Assembly: GCA_028554755.1 (NCBI GenBank)
Contig: JAPTOF010000017.1
Coordinates: forward strand, 13,911,501 to 13,975,500
DNA: 64,000 nt
DNA from: Cordia subcordata
Taxonomy: Eukaryota > Streptophyta > Magnoliopsida > Boraginales > Cordiaceae
Direction: 5' to 3'
The translations under genes were made by a program, and so were the position numbers. Positions 38,717 through 50,700 of the stretch are shown here, in pieces. Each line of letters opens with the position of its first letter. Positions within the stretch are counted from its first letter, which is position 1. A model generated the notes under the pieces. The model did not search any database and was not told where the DNA came from. It saw only the letters and a program-made list of their open reading frames with translations.

Positions 38717-41700
38717 TTCCATTTGTAGTTAGAAGAAATAAGATGGCATTGGTTACTTATACCTTATTATGTCATGGAGGGAAATAATTTCATTTTAGTG
38801 ATTTTCCTTTCCCATTATACCCTTATGAATTAGTCTATTTATATTAGAAACTTGTAACTTCTAATTTATTCGAGATAAGATCCTTCCCAGATTTGTGTTT
38901 TTAGATTTAAGATAAGTTTATTCCTAATCAGGCCATATATATTCAAATCTGGCATCATTCGTTTAATCTAATTTGATTAAGTTATTTGTTCTCCAAGTCT
39001 GAAAATTAAACAAGCTTCATATAACCATGTTATAAATTGGAATAACTATATAAGAACTCTAGGAAAATATTGTTCAACCGCTTTATGCTGCTGATGTAGA
39101 GAGAATTTGATGTTCAAAGCATGAACATTTTGAATCACAGATCATAATTGATACATCATACAAAAGATGCAGTGGCCTTATGAATGGCCTAATATGAATG
39201 AACCATTTCTATATGTACTTCCTTATTACTTTTGCTTGGGCATCCTCTGTAATTTGATTGCAGATGTGCAGTAAAGTTCTCCAACCTAGTTCTCTAGTGG
39301 TTGTGTTTGAAACATTACTATCATCAGCTGCAACAACTGTAGATGAGGAGAAAGGAAATCCGCCTTGGCAAGCACGCGCTGACTTTTACATAACTTGTAT
39401 TTTATCATGTCTTCCATGGGGGGGAGCTGAACTTGTTGAGGTATCTTCTTCTGATCTTCTTCTTTCAGTAGGCATGATTTTTTCTTGCTTTTCTGAGGAG
39501 GGCCAGCTTTTCTAGCTTGACCTCTCTCTCTTTTTCTTTCTGTGTGTCTCATGGCCCCACGCCCCCCTAGACAACTATGTCAAAGCATAATTTTTGCAAA
39601 AGACATGGATAATCTTCTTAGCAAACTGATAAAAGTTTTTACGTCTGCAAGCTGCTAGCCTCAGGCTTAGCTTGAAAAAATATGCTTGGATGCTGGTTTT
39701 GGTTCTTGTAGCTGAAAGTGCTTATCTAATATTGGACATAGCTGTGTCTTGGTCAAACTTTTGTAAGGAAGATGGTATAAGAACCTAGAAATTAAGCTGG
39801 GGTCGCTGCATTATCACAATACGCCAAAAAGTTCTTATAAGAACCTAAAAAGCAAGCAACTTTTTTGTTTATAGTTGTAGCCAAATGTGTTAGATTTTCT
39901 TATGAGCTCATTTGACAAGCTTCTATTCCAACTAACCATCCTCAAAACCTATTGATAAAGTACAACCAATTGCAGAAAGTGATTATGTAGCTGTTCGGCT
40001 CACTTGAAACCCTAAGGTGTACTGATTTCTGATTCCCATCCCTTCATCCACTGGCCCCCAACAAATCAGATGCATTTTTTTGTTTGTTTCATTTCCTGGA
40101 TCGACTGTAATAGATTTGTCTCATCTTCCCTTTCAACTTCGTTTAGTGGAAATCTGGAGAATGATCATTGCTTTTTTTCCTCCCTTCTCCGAGTATGCAG
40201 CAAGTACCTGAGGAGATTGACAGAGTTATGGTCGGCATAGAAGCCTATTTGAGCATCAGAAGGCGTGTTTTTGATGTTGGAGTTTCGGCCTTTGAGGATT
40301 TTGATGCCAATGATAGATCTTATTGTGAGAAGGTACGTCTGTCATCGGCTTATCTTCTGAGAAGCATGTAAAAACTCTATAGTTCCTAGAATGGGTAAAA
40401 AAATCAACTTCTATATTCAAGGGTGTTCTATTCTTGGTGGAAGTAACTCGACGGTGGAGTCTCCAAATAGTGGGTCTGGTACATGGATTGTTCAGATATG
40501 AAGTGGTTTAGGATAGCTTAAGGCAGGTGAGTTCTAAAGTGGGAAGTAGTAATTGTTGATTTGCAAAGTTGAAAATCAAGGGGCTGGTACATGGATTGTT
40601 CATGAAAGCTGATCTTCCACTCTTTACTTGTCTGAATGTGAACCTTCTGGTTGCAAGGGGCTGAAAGGGGAACCTATTTTCATTAGTTATCTACACTTAT
40701 ATTTTCACAAATTATACGAGCAAGTGTGTTATTTTGCCTTGATGAATATCCTTAAACAGGTTAGATATTTTATTAGTTTTTCTGGTTCTTTGTTTCCTTT
40801 TTCAGGATTTCTTGGAGGATTTTTGGGGTCAAATTCAAGATCTTTCCAACAATGGTTGGAAAGTTGAGAGTGGTATTCTTACCATAGCCCTTGGCTTTTT
40901 GGTTGTTTCATCCCAATTCTATTTCCTTCATAGATGACCTGTTTTGATATCTGCATTCTAATAAAGTTTAAGTTATTATTAGAAGTTTTTAACTTAATCA
41001 ATTACTTAAAATGTTTCTTATACGGAATTGTTGGGTCACCAGTTATTGTGTTAAGTCTGAGTAGTTAAGATTCTTTCTTATGGATCATGACTGTGTTATT
41101 GTGCTGTATTTGTCCTTGTGTTTAATCTTACTAGTTATGCAAGCTGATCTGAAATGAATGATGGCCTTTTTATTTTAGTGAGAACCTTGTGCAGTCTAGG
41201 ATGTTGTCAACTAAGCTTATTCTCAAACTACTAGTGAAGGAAATGACAAGAAAATATAGTGAGAAAGATATATGATCCATTATTTGTATTTTTCTTTGGA
41301 TTAATTGTAACCATTTGGAATCTAGGAAGCAAAATGATGAATGACATTTTGAGGTTTTATTTGAGGGCTATGCAGTATGCCTGTTATGGTTTGGCTATAC
41401 TACTTGAAAACCATGAATGCTGGTCCCTTTTCTAGAGAGAGAAGGAAGTAAAGGGTTATCTCTACCGATCTATATTTCTTTTATTGATTGCCACAAATAT
41501 GTCACTCTAAAAGCATAATCATATACAATTTGACGATGTTTAATTTTGTTTCAAGTGAGTGTAATAATGTATTATTATTTTTTTCTTTTTGAGAGGTGTA
41601 CGTTATTAGGGTGAAATAGAGAAACAAAGTATTCAAATTTCTGGCACTTAGTTTGTTTTAGTTCTGACTGGACAAGCCAAAGATTGTTTGCCAGTGGTGA

Positions 41701-44700
41701 AATTTGAGCTTTCTGCTTGAAGTTTTTCCCATTTCTCTGAGTTAGTTTTACCTTGTTAGTTCCCAGGCCGCACTTGTCATTTGAACCCCAGCTGGTTGCT
41801 GGAAAATCTTATGATTTTGGTCCCATAAACTGCCCTGAGCAACCAGAAACTCCTGCAGCACCCATTGAGATTGCCTATGGAAGACAAAAGTATGAAGCTG
41901 AGTTGAAATATCCTCGGAGGATAAGAAGGCTTAATATATTCCCTTCAAGTAAATCTGAGGTGAGCTAAATTGATTCAATGTCCTATAAGGATATTCTACA
42001 TCAAGTTTTGGGTGTCATTTTCTGGACAGTTCTTTGGCTTTATGTTTGAGGGTTATTAGAAGGCATTAACCTATATTGTGAACAATTGGTTAATTGTTGA
42101 ATAGCACAATACATCTTGCTTAAACAACTTCTTTTTCTATGATATAATCTTTTATCTGTGCTCTTTTATAAGTTACTGTTGTGTAGATGAGAATAATATT
42201 TTAATATCATATGCCTCGAGTTATATATGCTGTACAGAGAATTAATATCTTGTGCTGGCAATAATGAGACATTGTACTTATATTATGGGCTTAGGAAGTC
42301 TTCATGTATTCTGTATTTCGTAAACTGTATTATGTTGCAGTCTCTGGGCCATCATCCTGTTTCCTTTCTAGAGAGATCAAGTTGCTCATTACTTATATTT
42401 GCCTTCAATTTCCACTGGAAAACAAAGGATTTGTTGCATGGCGATAAAATTTTGTGAATGAATTTATGTCCCTAATAAAGGATCGGTACTTTTTCTTTAT
42501 ATATTTATTTATTATCATATTGCTATTAGTATTTCTTGCTACCTTTCCAAATATTTTCCCCTCATTATCTTCTTGTAAATTGCTTCTAATTGCAGGACCT
42601 ACAACCTATAGATCGTCATGTGGTCGAAGAGTACTTACTGGATGTGCTTTTGTTCTTGAATGGCTGGTTTGTATATTCCTGTCCTATCAATTTTTTGTTT
42701 AAAATTGGCTTCTGTAACTGTGGTGTGTGCCTTGGTTGCACTAGTTGTTAAATAAAATATGCAAGATTCTGGTTAAGATACTAAGGGCATTATGATTTTA
42801 GAAGATTTTTGCTTGAATAATATTATCTCATCTATCCTTTAGAGGGCTGACAGACCAATTTGCTTTCGTCATTGGTTGATAAAGTGTTCATCATGAATTT
42901 CAACTTCATTGTTCTTATTGTGCAAGTTCTGCAGTGTGAGGTCTAATGTAGAAATTCAATATTTATTTGGAAAAATGTACGGCCCTTATGTATGGAATTT
43001 ATCTTTCTTTTCCTCAATTTATGATGTTGAGTGTCACATGCTGAGGTTATCATTGTCATGTAATTTATGCTTGGGGTAATGATTTATCATCGAATAAATG
43101 CTTTTTACTTGTTTATTCTTTTGTTGGAAACCTGGTTCTTGTCTTCCTTGTTGGTAGGGGTTCGCCAGATTTTTGTGCTTCTCCACCTGAATTGTATTGA
43201 GCTTGAGATATTTTATTTTATGTTGAGAAAATTCAATGCTCAAACATTTATTTGTATATATTTTGTCATTGGAATTCATTTGCCTTATTCCTTTGTTTTT
43301 GCTTCATGCAAAGCTAGTCGAAAGGAATGTGCTTCTTACATGGTTGGACTGCCTGTGCCTTTTAGATATGAGTATCTTATGGCAGAGACAATATTCTCGC
43401 AGGTAATGTAATCTTCTTTTGAGAACATATGCTCCCCGCCTTCCCCACAAAACAAAGAAGGATGAGAAAAGAAAGGAAATTCTTTAATGTTATATGGCAT
43501 TTTCACAATGTAGACCATTTATGCAGATATTCCTAACCTTGTCTGGCCTAAGGTGTTGCTGAATGGCATTAATTACTAGGCTTGTACTTTTGCTTAACTT
43601 ATGTGCTAGGCTTCTTGTGAAGAATTGTTAATATTGTGGATTCTGTGCACTCATTGGAAGAGTACACATTATTGTTGTACTTCTATACTGTGCATGTATA
43701 AGGAAGTAATACCTCTATTGTAATGCTGGAAAGGAAGCTAGAAATTTATTGCATTTTCCGCTAGAATTAACCTATGCATCTGATCATTGATGCATCCCTA
43801 GTATTAACAAATCTCCACAAGAATACATTGAGATGTAGTAAAACAAAATATCGGCAACAATTTGTAGCTGGGACAATAATTTAAATATCCACCCCTTATC
43901 ACCGTTTACAAAAATAATACAATTATTTACACAAAGATGATCATTATGGCCCATTATGGAGGGTACGGCCCAATGACCATTGGGTCTATGTGACTTATTT
44001 GTTTCTGTTTTTTGGTATAAATCCTCGTGGCTAAATAAACCCAGATCAATTAATGGGCTTGGTCTGTTCATGAGAGACTTGTCAATTGTAGCTTCACTAA
44101 TTTACATTCTTATGTTTGGACAAACTAAACTCGGTCTATTTTGGGACTGTCAGAAGATGTGGAATTGTCAAAAGACTTGCTTGGCTAACTTTCATTCAAT
44201 AGTAGCTGATACAAAAAGACCAACAAATGTGACTTTATTTGTTTTCAGTAGACAATGAAAGTAATAACAATGTTATTAAATAATTTCTAAAGTGAAGTTG
44301 ATGCTCACAAAGAAGCGTTTATCAGACTTATCTTCGAATATCAGTCTTCTCCTCTCTGTTGTGTTATTGTTGTTTTTCTTTACCCACAACCCAACCCCCG
44401 CCCCTATTTTGGGATTCGATTCCAGGTCATCACTCCTGGGGAAGTGGTGCGTTTGAGCTATTCCCTGAATCCAGCCTTCTGCTTTCTGGTTAATTTGCTT
44501 CTAAGGCTTTCACTTTTAACTTATGAATTGATTGACATCATCATGTCTTAAACTTCTAAGTGAATCTATTTTATGTTCTTTTGCAGCTACTTCTTTTGCC
44601 GCAACCACCATTGAAGCCAATATATTACACTTTGGTGATCATCGACCTGTGTAAGGTACTCTCTCTTTGTTTTTCTTCAGATGCTTGGTTTACAAGTTTC

Positions 44701-47700
44701 AGGTTTTTGTACTTGTATTTACTGATGTTCACCTGCCCAATTTTGTGATGCTGGGATTTCATTATCAGGCTCTTCCAGGGGCATTTCCTGCAGTTGTAGC
44801 TGGGGCAGTGCGAGCTCTTTTCGATAAAATAGCTGATCTAGATATGGAGTGCCGAACTCGTTTTATCCTTTGGTTCTCACACCATTTGTAAGTTTATCTT
44901 CTGAAGGATTAATAAATAGACAGGCATGTGTTAGTAATATATTTTACCTAGGTATGGAGTGTGGTCATGTTACTCAAGTGACACTTCATTATTGCTTGGT
45001 GGTCTTATTTGTTTTTATTTCTTCATTTATTTTTTGTTTGAAATGCGTTTTTGCTTTCTGTTTTCTGTTTTGCTTTAAACGATTCCCGTGAGTGAGCTTA
45101 TAGGAATAATTTTATTTCGATGAACCAACCAGTCAGTTATAAGTAAAAAACAATAATGAAGAAATGAAAATTATACAACAATTTTTTGAATTTTCATGGG
45201 CTCTAGGGCTATACGGACTCGAACCGTAGACCTTCTCGGTAAAACAGATCAAACTGATTATTATCAAAATGATCTGAACTGTTTCAAAGACCCACCATGC
45301 ACTTTTTTTGCATTGGGCTCTTTCGTTAACTGATAGAAATATCAGCCAGTTTGCCATTTTTTTCTTAACAGAAAAATAAGATAAGGAGATGGCTCAATGT
45401 GCTCTGATTCATTATTTGGAATTCTGGTTTAGGAGCATTACCAAAGTGTTTCAAAGGTGGGGATTATTTTGACGTAGGTCTGCCTCTGGCCTAGATCAAC
45501 CTAAGTTAAATGAAGTCTCTACCGTTCTGCTTAAAAAATCAAATATGAAACTTCATACACCTTAAAGCTCATAGAACAAAAAGAGATTTTTTTGAGGTCC
45601 TTATACTCATTAAGCCTAGCATTGAATAGAGTGGGTATTCACCTTATCAATATTTCAAATCAATGATGGGTCTGTTTGGCACCTAAACGGGCACCCAAAT
45701 CGGACCTAACCATTTGTTAGACTATTGTTCCCTCAAAGTTATGGAGTAAGACATCGATTTCTCAATAAGATCGATGTTTTGATTGTATGATGGACTCCAC
45801 TGAAAAACATTGGTGCGTGTGTAAACGAGGTGCTCTACCAACTGAGCTATAGCCCTTAGTGCTTGTGATACATATTTTATCATGTATCAAGGTGCGCGTG
45901 TAAACGAGGTGCTCTACCAATTGAGCTAATAGCCCGTTGTGCGAGCCTCCCACTGGGGGCCTGTTATGCCAAAAGCGAGAGAAACCTCATCCCTCTCTTT
46001 CCTTTTTTCGCCCCCATGTAGCCACACGGGGGGTGGGTGCAGGGCAAACAATTTTAAGGCAGACTCCCCATTCATTGGATAGAGAAGATCACCAAGATTT
46101 CGCGATCTGTTGCCGAACTTATTCCAATTCCAAGAGCTTGGACCCAAGCTCTCTTATTGACTTACTTATTCAATGAGCATTCTCAATATTATGCCTTGAA
46201 GAGGACTTGAACCTCCACGCTCTTTAGCACGAGATTTTGAGTCTTGCGTGTCTACCATTTCACCACCAAGGCATCTTGAAAGTGAATCGTATTCCATTAA
46301 TATGATATCTATCTAGTGTGATGTATGGAATATATGACAAAGGTGAAGTATTTCTATTGATCGGTCATGTCATATAGGGTTTGTATCGAATAAAGTATAT
46401 ACTTCGACTTTCTTGTGCTAAAACTTTGGCTCGGAGACACAAAAGTAGTGTACGTGGTTTTTTGAAAAGATTCGGCTCGGAATTATTGGAAGAATTTCTT
46501 ACGTCGGAAGAACAAGTTCTTTCTTTACGTTTGTATTTCGAAATGGATCCAGATGATAGGAAAATTATTCCAACCGAATTCTTCCGAAATTTTCTATTTC
46601 AATATCAACGGGTTCTTGCCAGACTTAGAGATGGATACTAAGGAAGACCGGACCCCTTTTTTTTATTTTGATTTTTGTGATCTATTTCCCTCTTTACTGT
46701 TCAAAGAGATTTAATGGGTCAGGTCCACTTACTTTTTCTTTTGTTGATTTCTAATCTTTACAATGGATTGATTAGGAGAACATAAAATAGGACGTGAAAG
46801 TTTCCTTTCATTCGGCTCAAGTAGGTACACCAAATAAAAAAAGGAGTTCTCGCCTTCAAATTATAGAAATAGAAAACCCCAAAACAAAAAGATCTACTCC
46901 TTACTCAAGTTACCAGTGAAGACCAAACCTTGTTTGGTTTCGTTGATTCCGTCTTCCTTTTATTTATTTAGATTTTCTTAATTCTTTATTCAATTTCGAC
47001 ATAAATGAAATGGGAATTTCTTGAGTAGTCTTCTTCCTTTCGAATGATGAATCCCCTAATTCTTAATAATTAAAGGAGTCCCTTGGAATTGATAAGGGAT
47101 TTACTTGTCTATGTCTTGTTCCATTCGATCTTTTATGTCCCGACTTTACTTCACCTTGACGGTTATGTTACAATGCCCTTAAAGCCTATACGTGATGGGT
47201 AGACTCCTGTAAGTGAGGTAACCCCGATTTATCGGGACTATCCAAGAATTTCAATGTTTGAATGGAGAGTTCATACTGTAAAACTTATCTGATCTTATCA
47301 ATTGTTAGAATTTTTTTCTCGAATAAATCATGAATTTTCTAGAATATTGTTAAAGATCTTATCGTAAACTTATAGCAGTTTGCCAAACAAAGGCTAAGAG
47401 AAAAAAAAGCAGAGGTGTGACTGGCATAACGTCTATGATTGGATTAAAAAGAGCATAGGTTTCGGGCAATTTGCCGAAGAAAAAACTACTTGAATGAAGG
47501 GCAGAATTAAGACAGATCAAACTAAAGATATTAAGAGTTAATTTCTTTCAATCTGTATCTTTTTACCCGTAATAGGTATTGGTATGTACCCGGATTTCGT
47601 CCTTTCCCTATCGGTTGAAAAGGTTGAAGTTATTCTATCTAATTCTTTTTATAGATAGTTTTGTTTTCATGAATAAAACAAAAAATAAATGAGGTAATGT

Positions 47701-50700
47701 CTACAATACCTGGATTTAATCAGATACAATATGAAGGATTTTGTCGGATCATTGATCAAGGTTTGATGGAAGAACTTTATAAGTTTCCAAAAATTGATGA
47801 TACATATCAAGAAATCGAATTTCAATTATTTGTGGAAACATATCAATTGGTAGAGCCGTTGATAAAGGAAAGAGATGCTGTGTATGAATCACTCACATAT
47901 TCTTCTGGGAGTCATCTAGCTTATGATATTACACATTCGCACAATGTTTTGATATATATCAAAATTTGGATTTTGAAAGATATGCTTTCATAGAAAAGTG
48001 GTAAAAAATTGTTGGAATTGTCTTTAATTCTCCTTGGCTCTTGTACATCCCTTTTTCTGTCTTCTTTGTTGTTTTAGGCTCTGTTTCCTTTGCTTTGAAG
48101 GGTAATCCATTGGGGAAATTAATGTATTATTTTATGCATGTATATTGTAACCCTTGAAATGTTAGTGACTTGTTCGTTGGGATTCTAGATAAACATTTAG
48201 AGTACTTTTGTCCAATGGTCTCTTTACTCAGGCTTGACTATGAGATCTTGTCTTTGAGAATATATAATTGCAAGGTGCCTCTATCGAGAAAAATGTTACT
48301 TTTGGTTACTGATCAAAAGAAATAGTGCGTAAGAAGGGGGGAAAAAAAGGAAAGCCTGGAAATGTCTGCTTTAGCAGTAGTTTGGACATTTCATAGCTGA
48401 TCATGATTCTGTCTCCATTTGTTAAGTGACATGCCAGTGAAGGGGGAGCTATCTGTCGTTGCCTTTTATTTTGGAGATGTTTCTGCCCTGAAATATATGG
48501 TGGTTAAATATCTCTTGGGAAGTTATCTTTTATGTTTTTCTTATTTTGCACCTTATCTACTTGTGAATTGTCGTTTGATTGCAGATCGAACTTTCAGTTT
48601 ATCTGGCCATGGGAAGAGTGGGCTTATGTTGCAGATCTTCCAAAGTGGGCCCCACAGAGAGTGTTTGTCCAAGAAGTTCTGGAAAGAGAAGTTCGTTTGT
48701 CATATTGGGAGAAAATTAAGCAGGTAATACATGACTGAATTTTCACTTTGCAGTACTCATTTAGAGTTTCAGAAGCGTGGAGAAGAAAATAGCACTGTTA
48801 CATTGTACATTTGAAGATTCTTGTGGATTACTACGAGCTTCCTCTTTGGGCATGTTTCTGTAGAAACTTCTCCTCTATGAGCATTTATTGCTGCTGTAGT
48901 ATTCACTACAAAGTATTTGAAGTTGAATTTCCATCTCCAGTAAATTTTGCTTGAACCTTTGGCTTTCTGTTTCCCCTGAATTTATGTTGTCTAGAAGGGG
49001 CTTGGTAGATATGGTCTCTATGTAGGAGAAGGTATTTGTAATTGGTAGATATAATTGGTATGATACTTGTAATCTCATACTACCTTAAACATTGGCTTCT
49101 GTTTGTTGTCTTTTGTTGGTGTGTTTTGTTTTTTTTTTTTTTTTGTGTGTGTGTGTGTGTTTTTTTTTGTTGGGGGGGTTGGTTGTATTCTCTGAAGTCA
49201 AAGACAGATGGATCTTTTTAACCTGGGGCAACTTCTATGAAAGTCGAAGTCCAATTTCTTGAAAGTGTGAGGAGCTACGAAGCTATGTAGCTTGTGGTTT
49301 TATTCTTATCCACTTTCATTTCATATGACTTCAATTTTCTGTTTGTTAGAGCATTGAGAAGGCCCCTGCTTTAGAGAAGCTGCTTCCGCCAAAAGGTCTA
49401 CCAAATTTCCGATACAGTGCAGATGATGGAAGAGACGGTACGGAGCATGGGCTTTCTATAGAACTCAGTGGTATGGTAAAAGGAAGACTAACTTCTCGTG
49501 AAATCATTTCATGGGTTGAAGAAAATGTGCTTCCAGCTCATGGTTTGGAGGTCACACTTAGAGTCATCATTCAAACCCTTCTTGATATTGGATCAAAAAG
49601 CTTTACCCATTTGGTCACTGTATTGGAGAGATATGGCCAAGTCATTTCGCGTATTTGTCCAGACGAGGACAAACAGGTCATGCTGATAGCTGAAGTGAGT
49701 TATTACTGGAAGAACAATGCTCAAATGACTGCTATAGCTATTGACAGAATGATGGGCTATCGTCTCATATCTAATTTGGCAATTGTTAGATGGGTCTTCT
49801 CTTCATCGAATGTTGATCAATTTCATGTCTCGGATCGTCCTTGGGAGGTATACTCTCTCAACCTTTTTTAACTGATTAATGTTCATTGCCAAGATCTTTT
49901 TATCCATTTCCTCCCAAAGGTTTATTGTTGGGACCCCCATCTACTTTTTGTTTTCTCTGAATTTGCTTATTTTCTTGTCAGAATATGCAAAATTATTGAA
50001 TATAGGGTTATATCATTGAATCTATTATTCAGAAGTACAGCTTGTAGGACTACTTTTGTAGTATTCTCTGCTACCTTTACTACATGAGAGCCTACAATTA
50101 CTTTTACTGTTACCACTTTCCATTCTTTCTCAGTGACAAGACATTACAGAGATGTCTCTGGGTGTTTTATCTTATTTGATCAAATTGACGAATTCAGCCA
50201 ATCTTAAGGATATTTTAGATCGTGAAGCTTCCAATAAGTTCATGTAGATTTTCGTGATTCTTCTGCTTTAATAGTTATGCAATAGGTGCATTGGTAACTG
50301 TTATCCAAACACAAACTCAGCATCTGTAGAGTCTATCCTCTGTGCCCAAGTGTTAATCTGCTTAGATGCTGTGTTGTCGCGCCAAGCATAAAAAATTGAT
50401 TCATTGTTTGACTCGCGAGCCGAGAGAAGATCTTTCCATTTTCCCCTATATGATGTGTGTTTCACAGTATAAGTTGTTCTCTTATAAACTGTTTAGCATT
50501 GTGAAATGTGAACCTCATATTTTGCTGTTATGGTTGCAGGTTCTTCGGAATGCTATGAGTAAGACTTACAATCGTGTCGCTGATTTGAGGAGAGAGATTG
50601 CATCCCTTAATAATGATGTTTTATCAGCTGAAAAAGCTGCATCGAAAGCCAGAGAAGAATTGGAGGCTGCAGAAGGGAAGCTTACTCTTATGGATGGAGA

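Larger units (their letters stand above)
45100..47995. other. Nuclear plastid DNA insertion (NUPT), mosaic, in CBP80 intron 13
   Basis: About 2.9 kb of plastid-derived DNA. Recognisable in order: trnV-UAC with its group II intron (minus), an extra trnV half joined to the start of trnI-GAU and its rrn16-side spacer (minus), trnL-CAA (minus), the C-terminal part of matK (plus), an unassigned stretch, then a plastid-like spacer and the first 70 codons of rpoB (plus). In a plastome these loci lie far apart (large single-copy region and inverted repeat), so several pieces were joined before or during insertion. The outer limits are estimates; the left edge could be 45090-45180 and the right edge 47907-48000. 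Confidence 0.85.

Noticed and set aside
43784..44258. Open frames on both strands in CBP80 intron 11, with a GGCCCAATGACCATTGGGTC near-palindrome
   Set aside because: No recognisable protein or transposon domain, and ordinary intron sequence is a sufficient explanation.
45762..46176. Open frames across the trnV/trnI pieces (for example 45926-46147 minus)
   Set aside because: They run through tRNA and rRNA-spacer sequence, so they are not real proteins.
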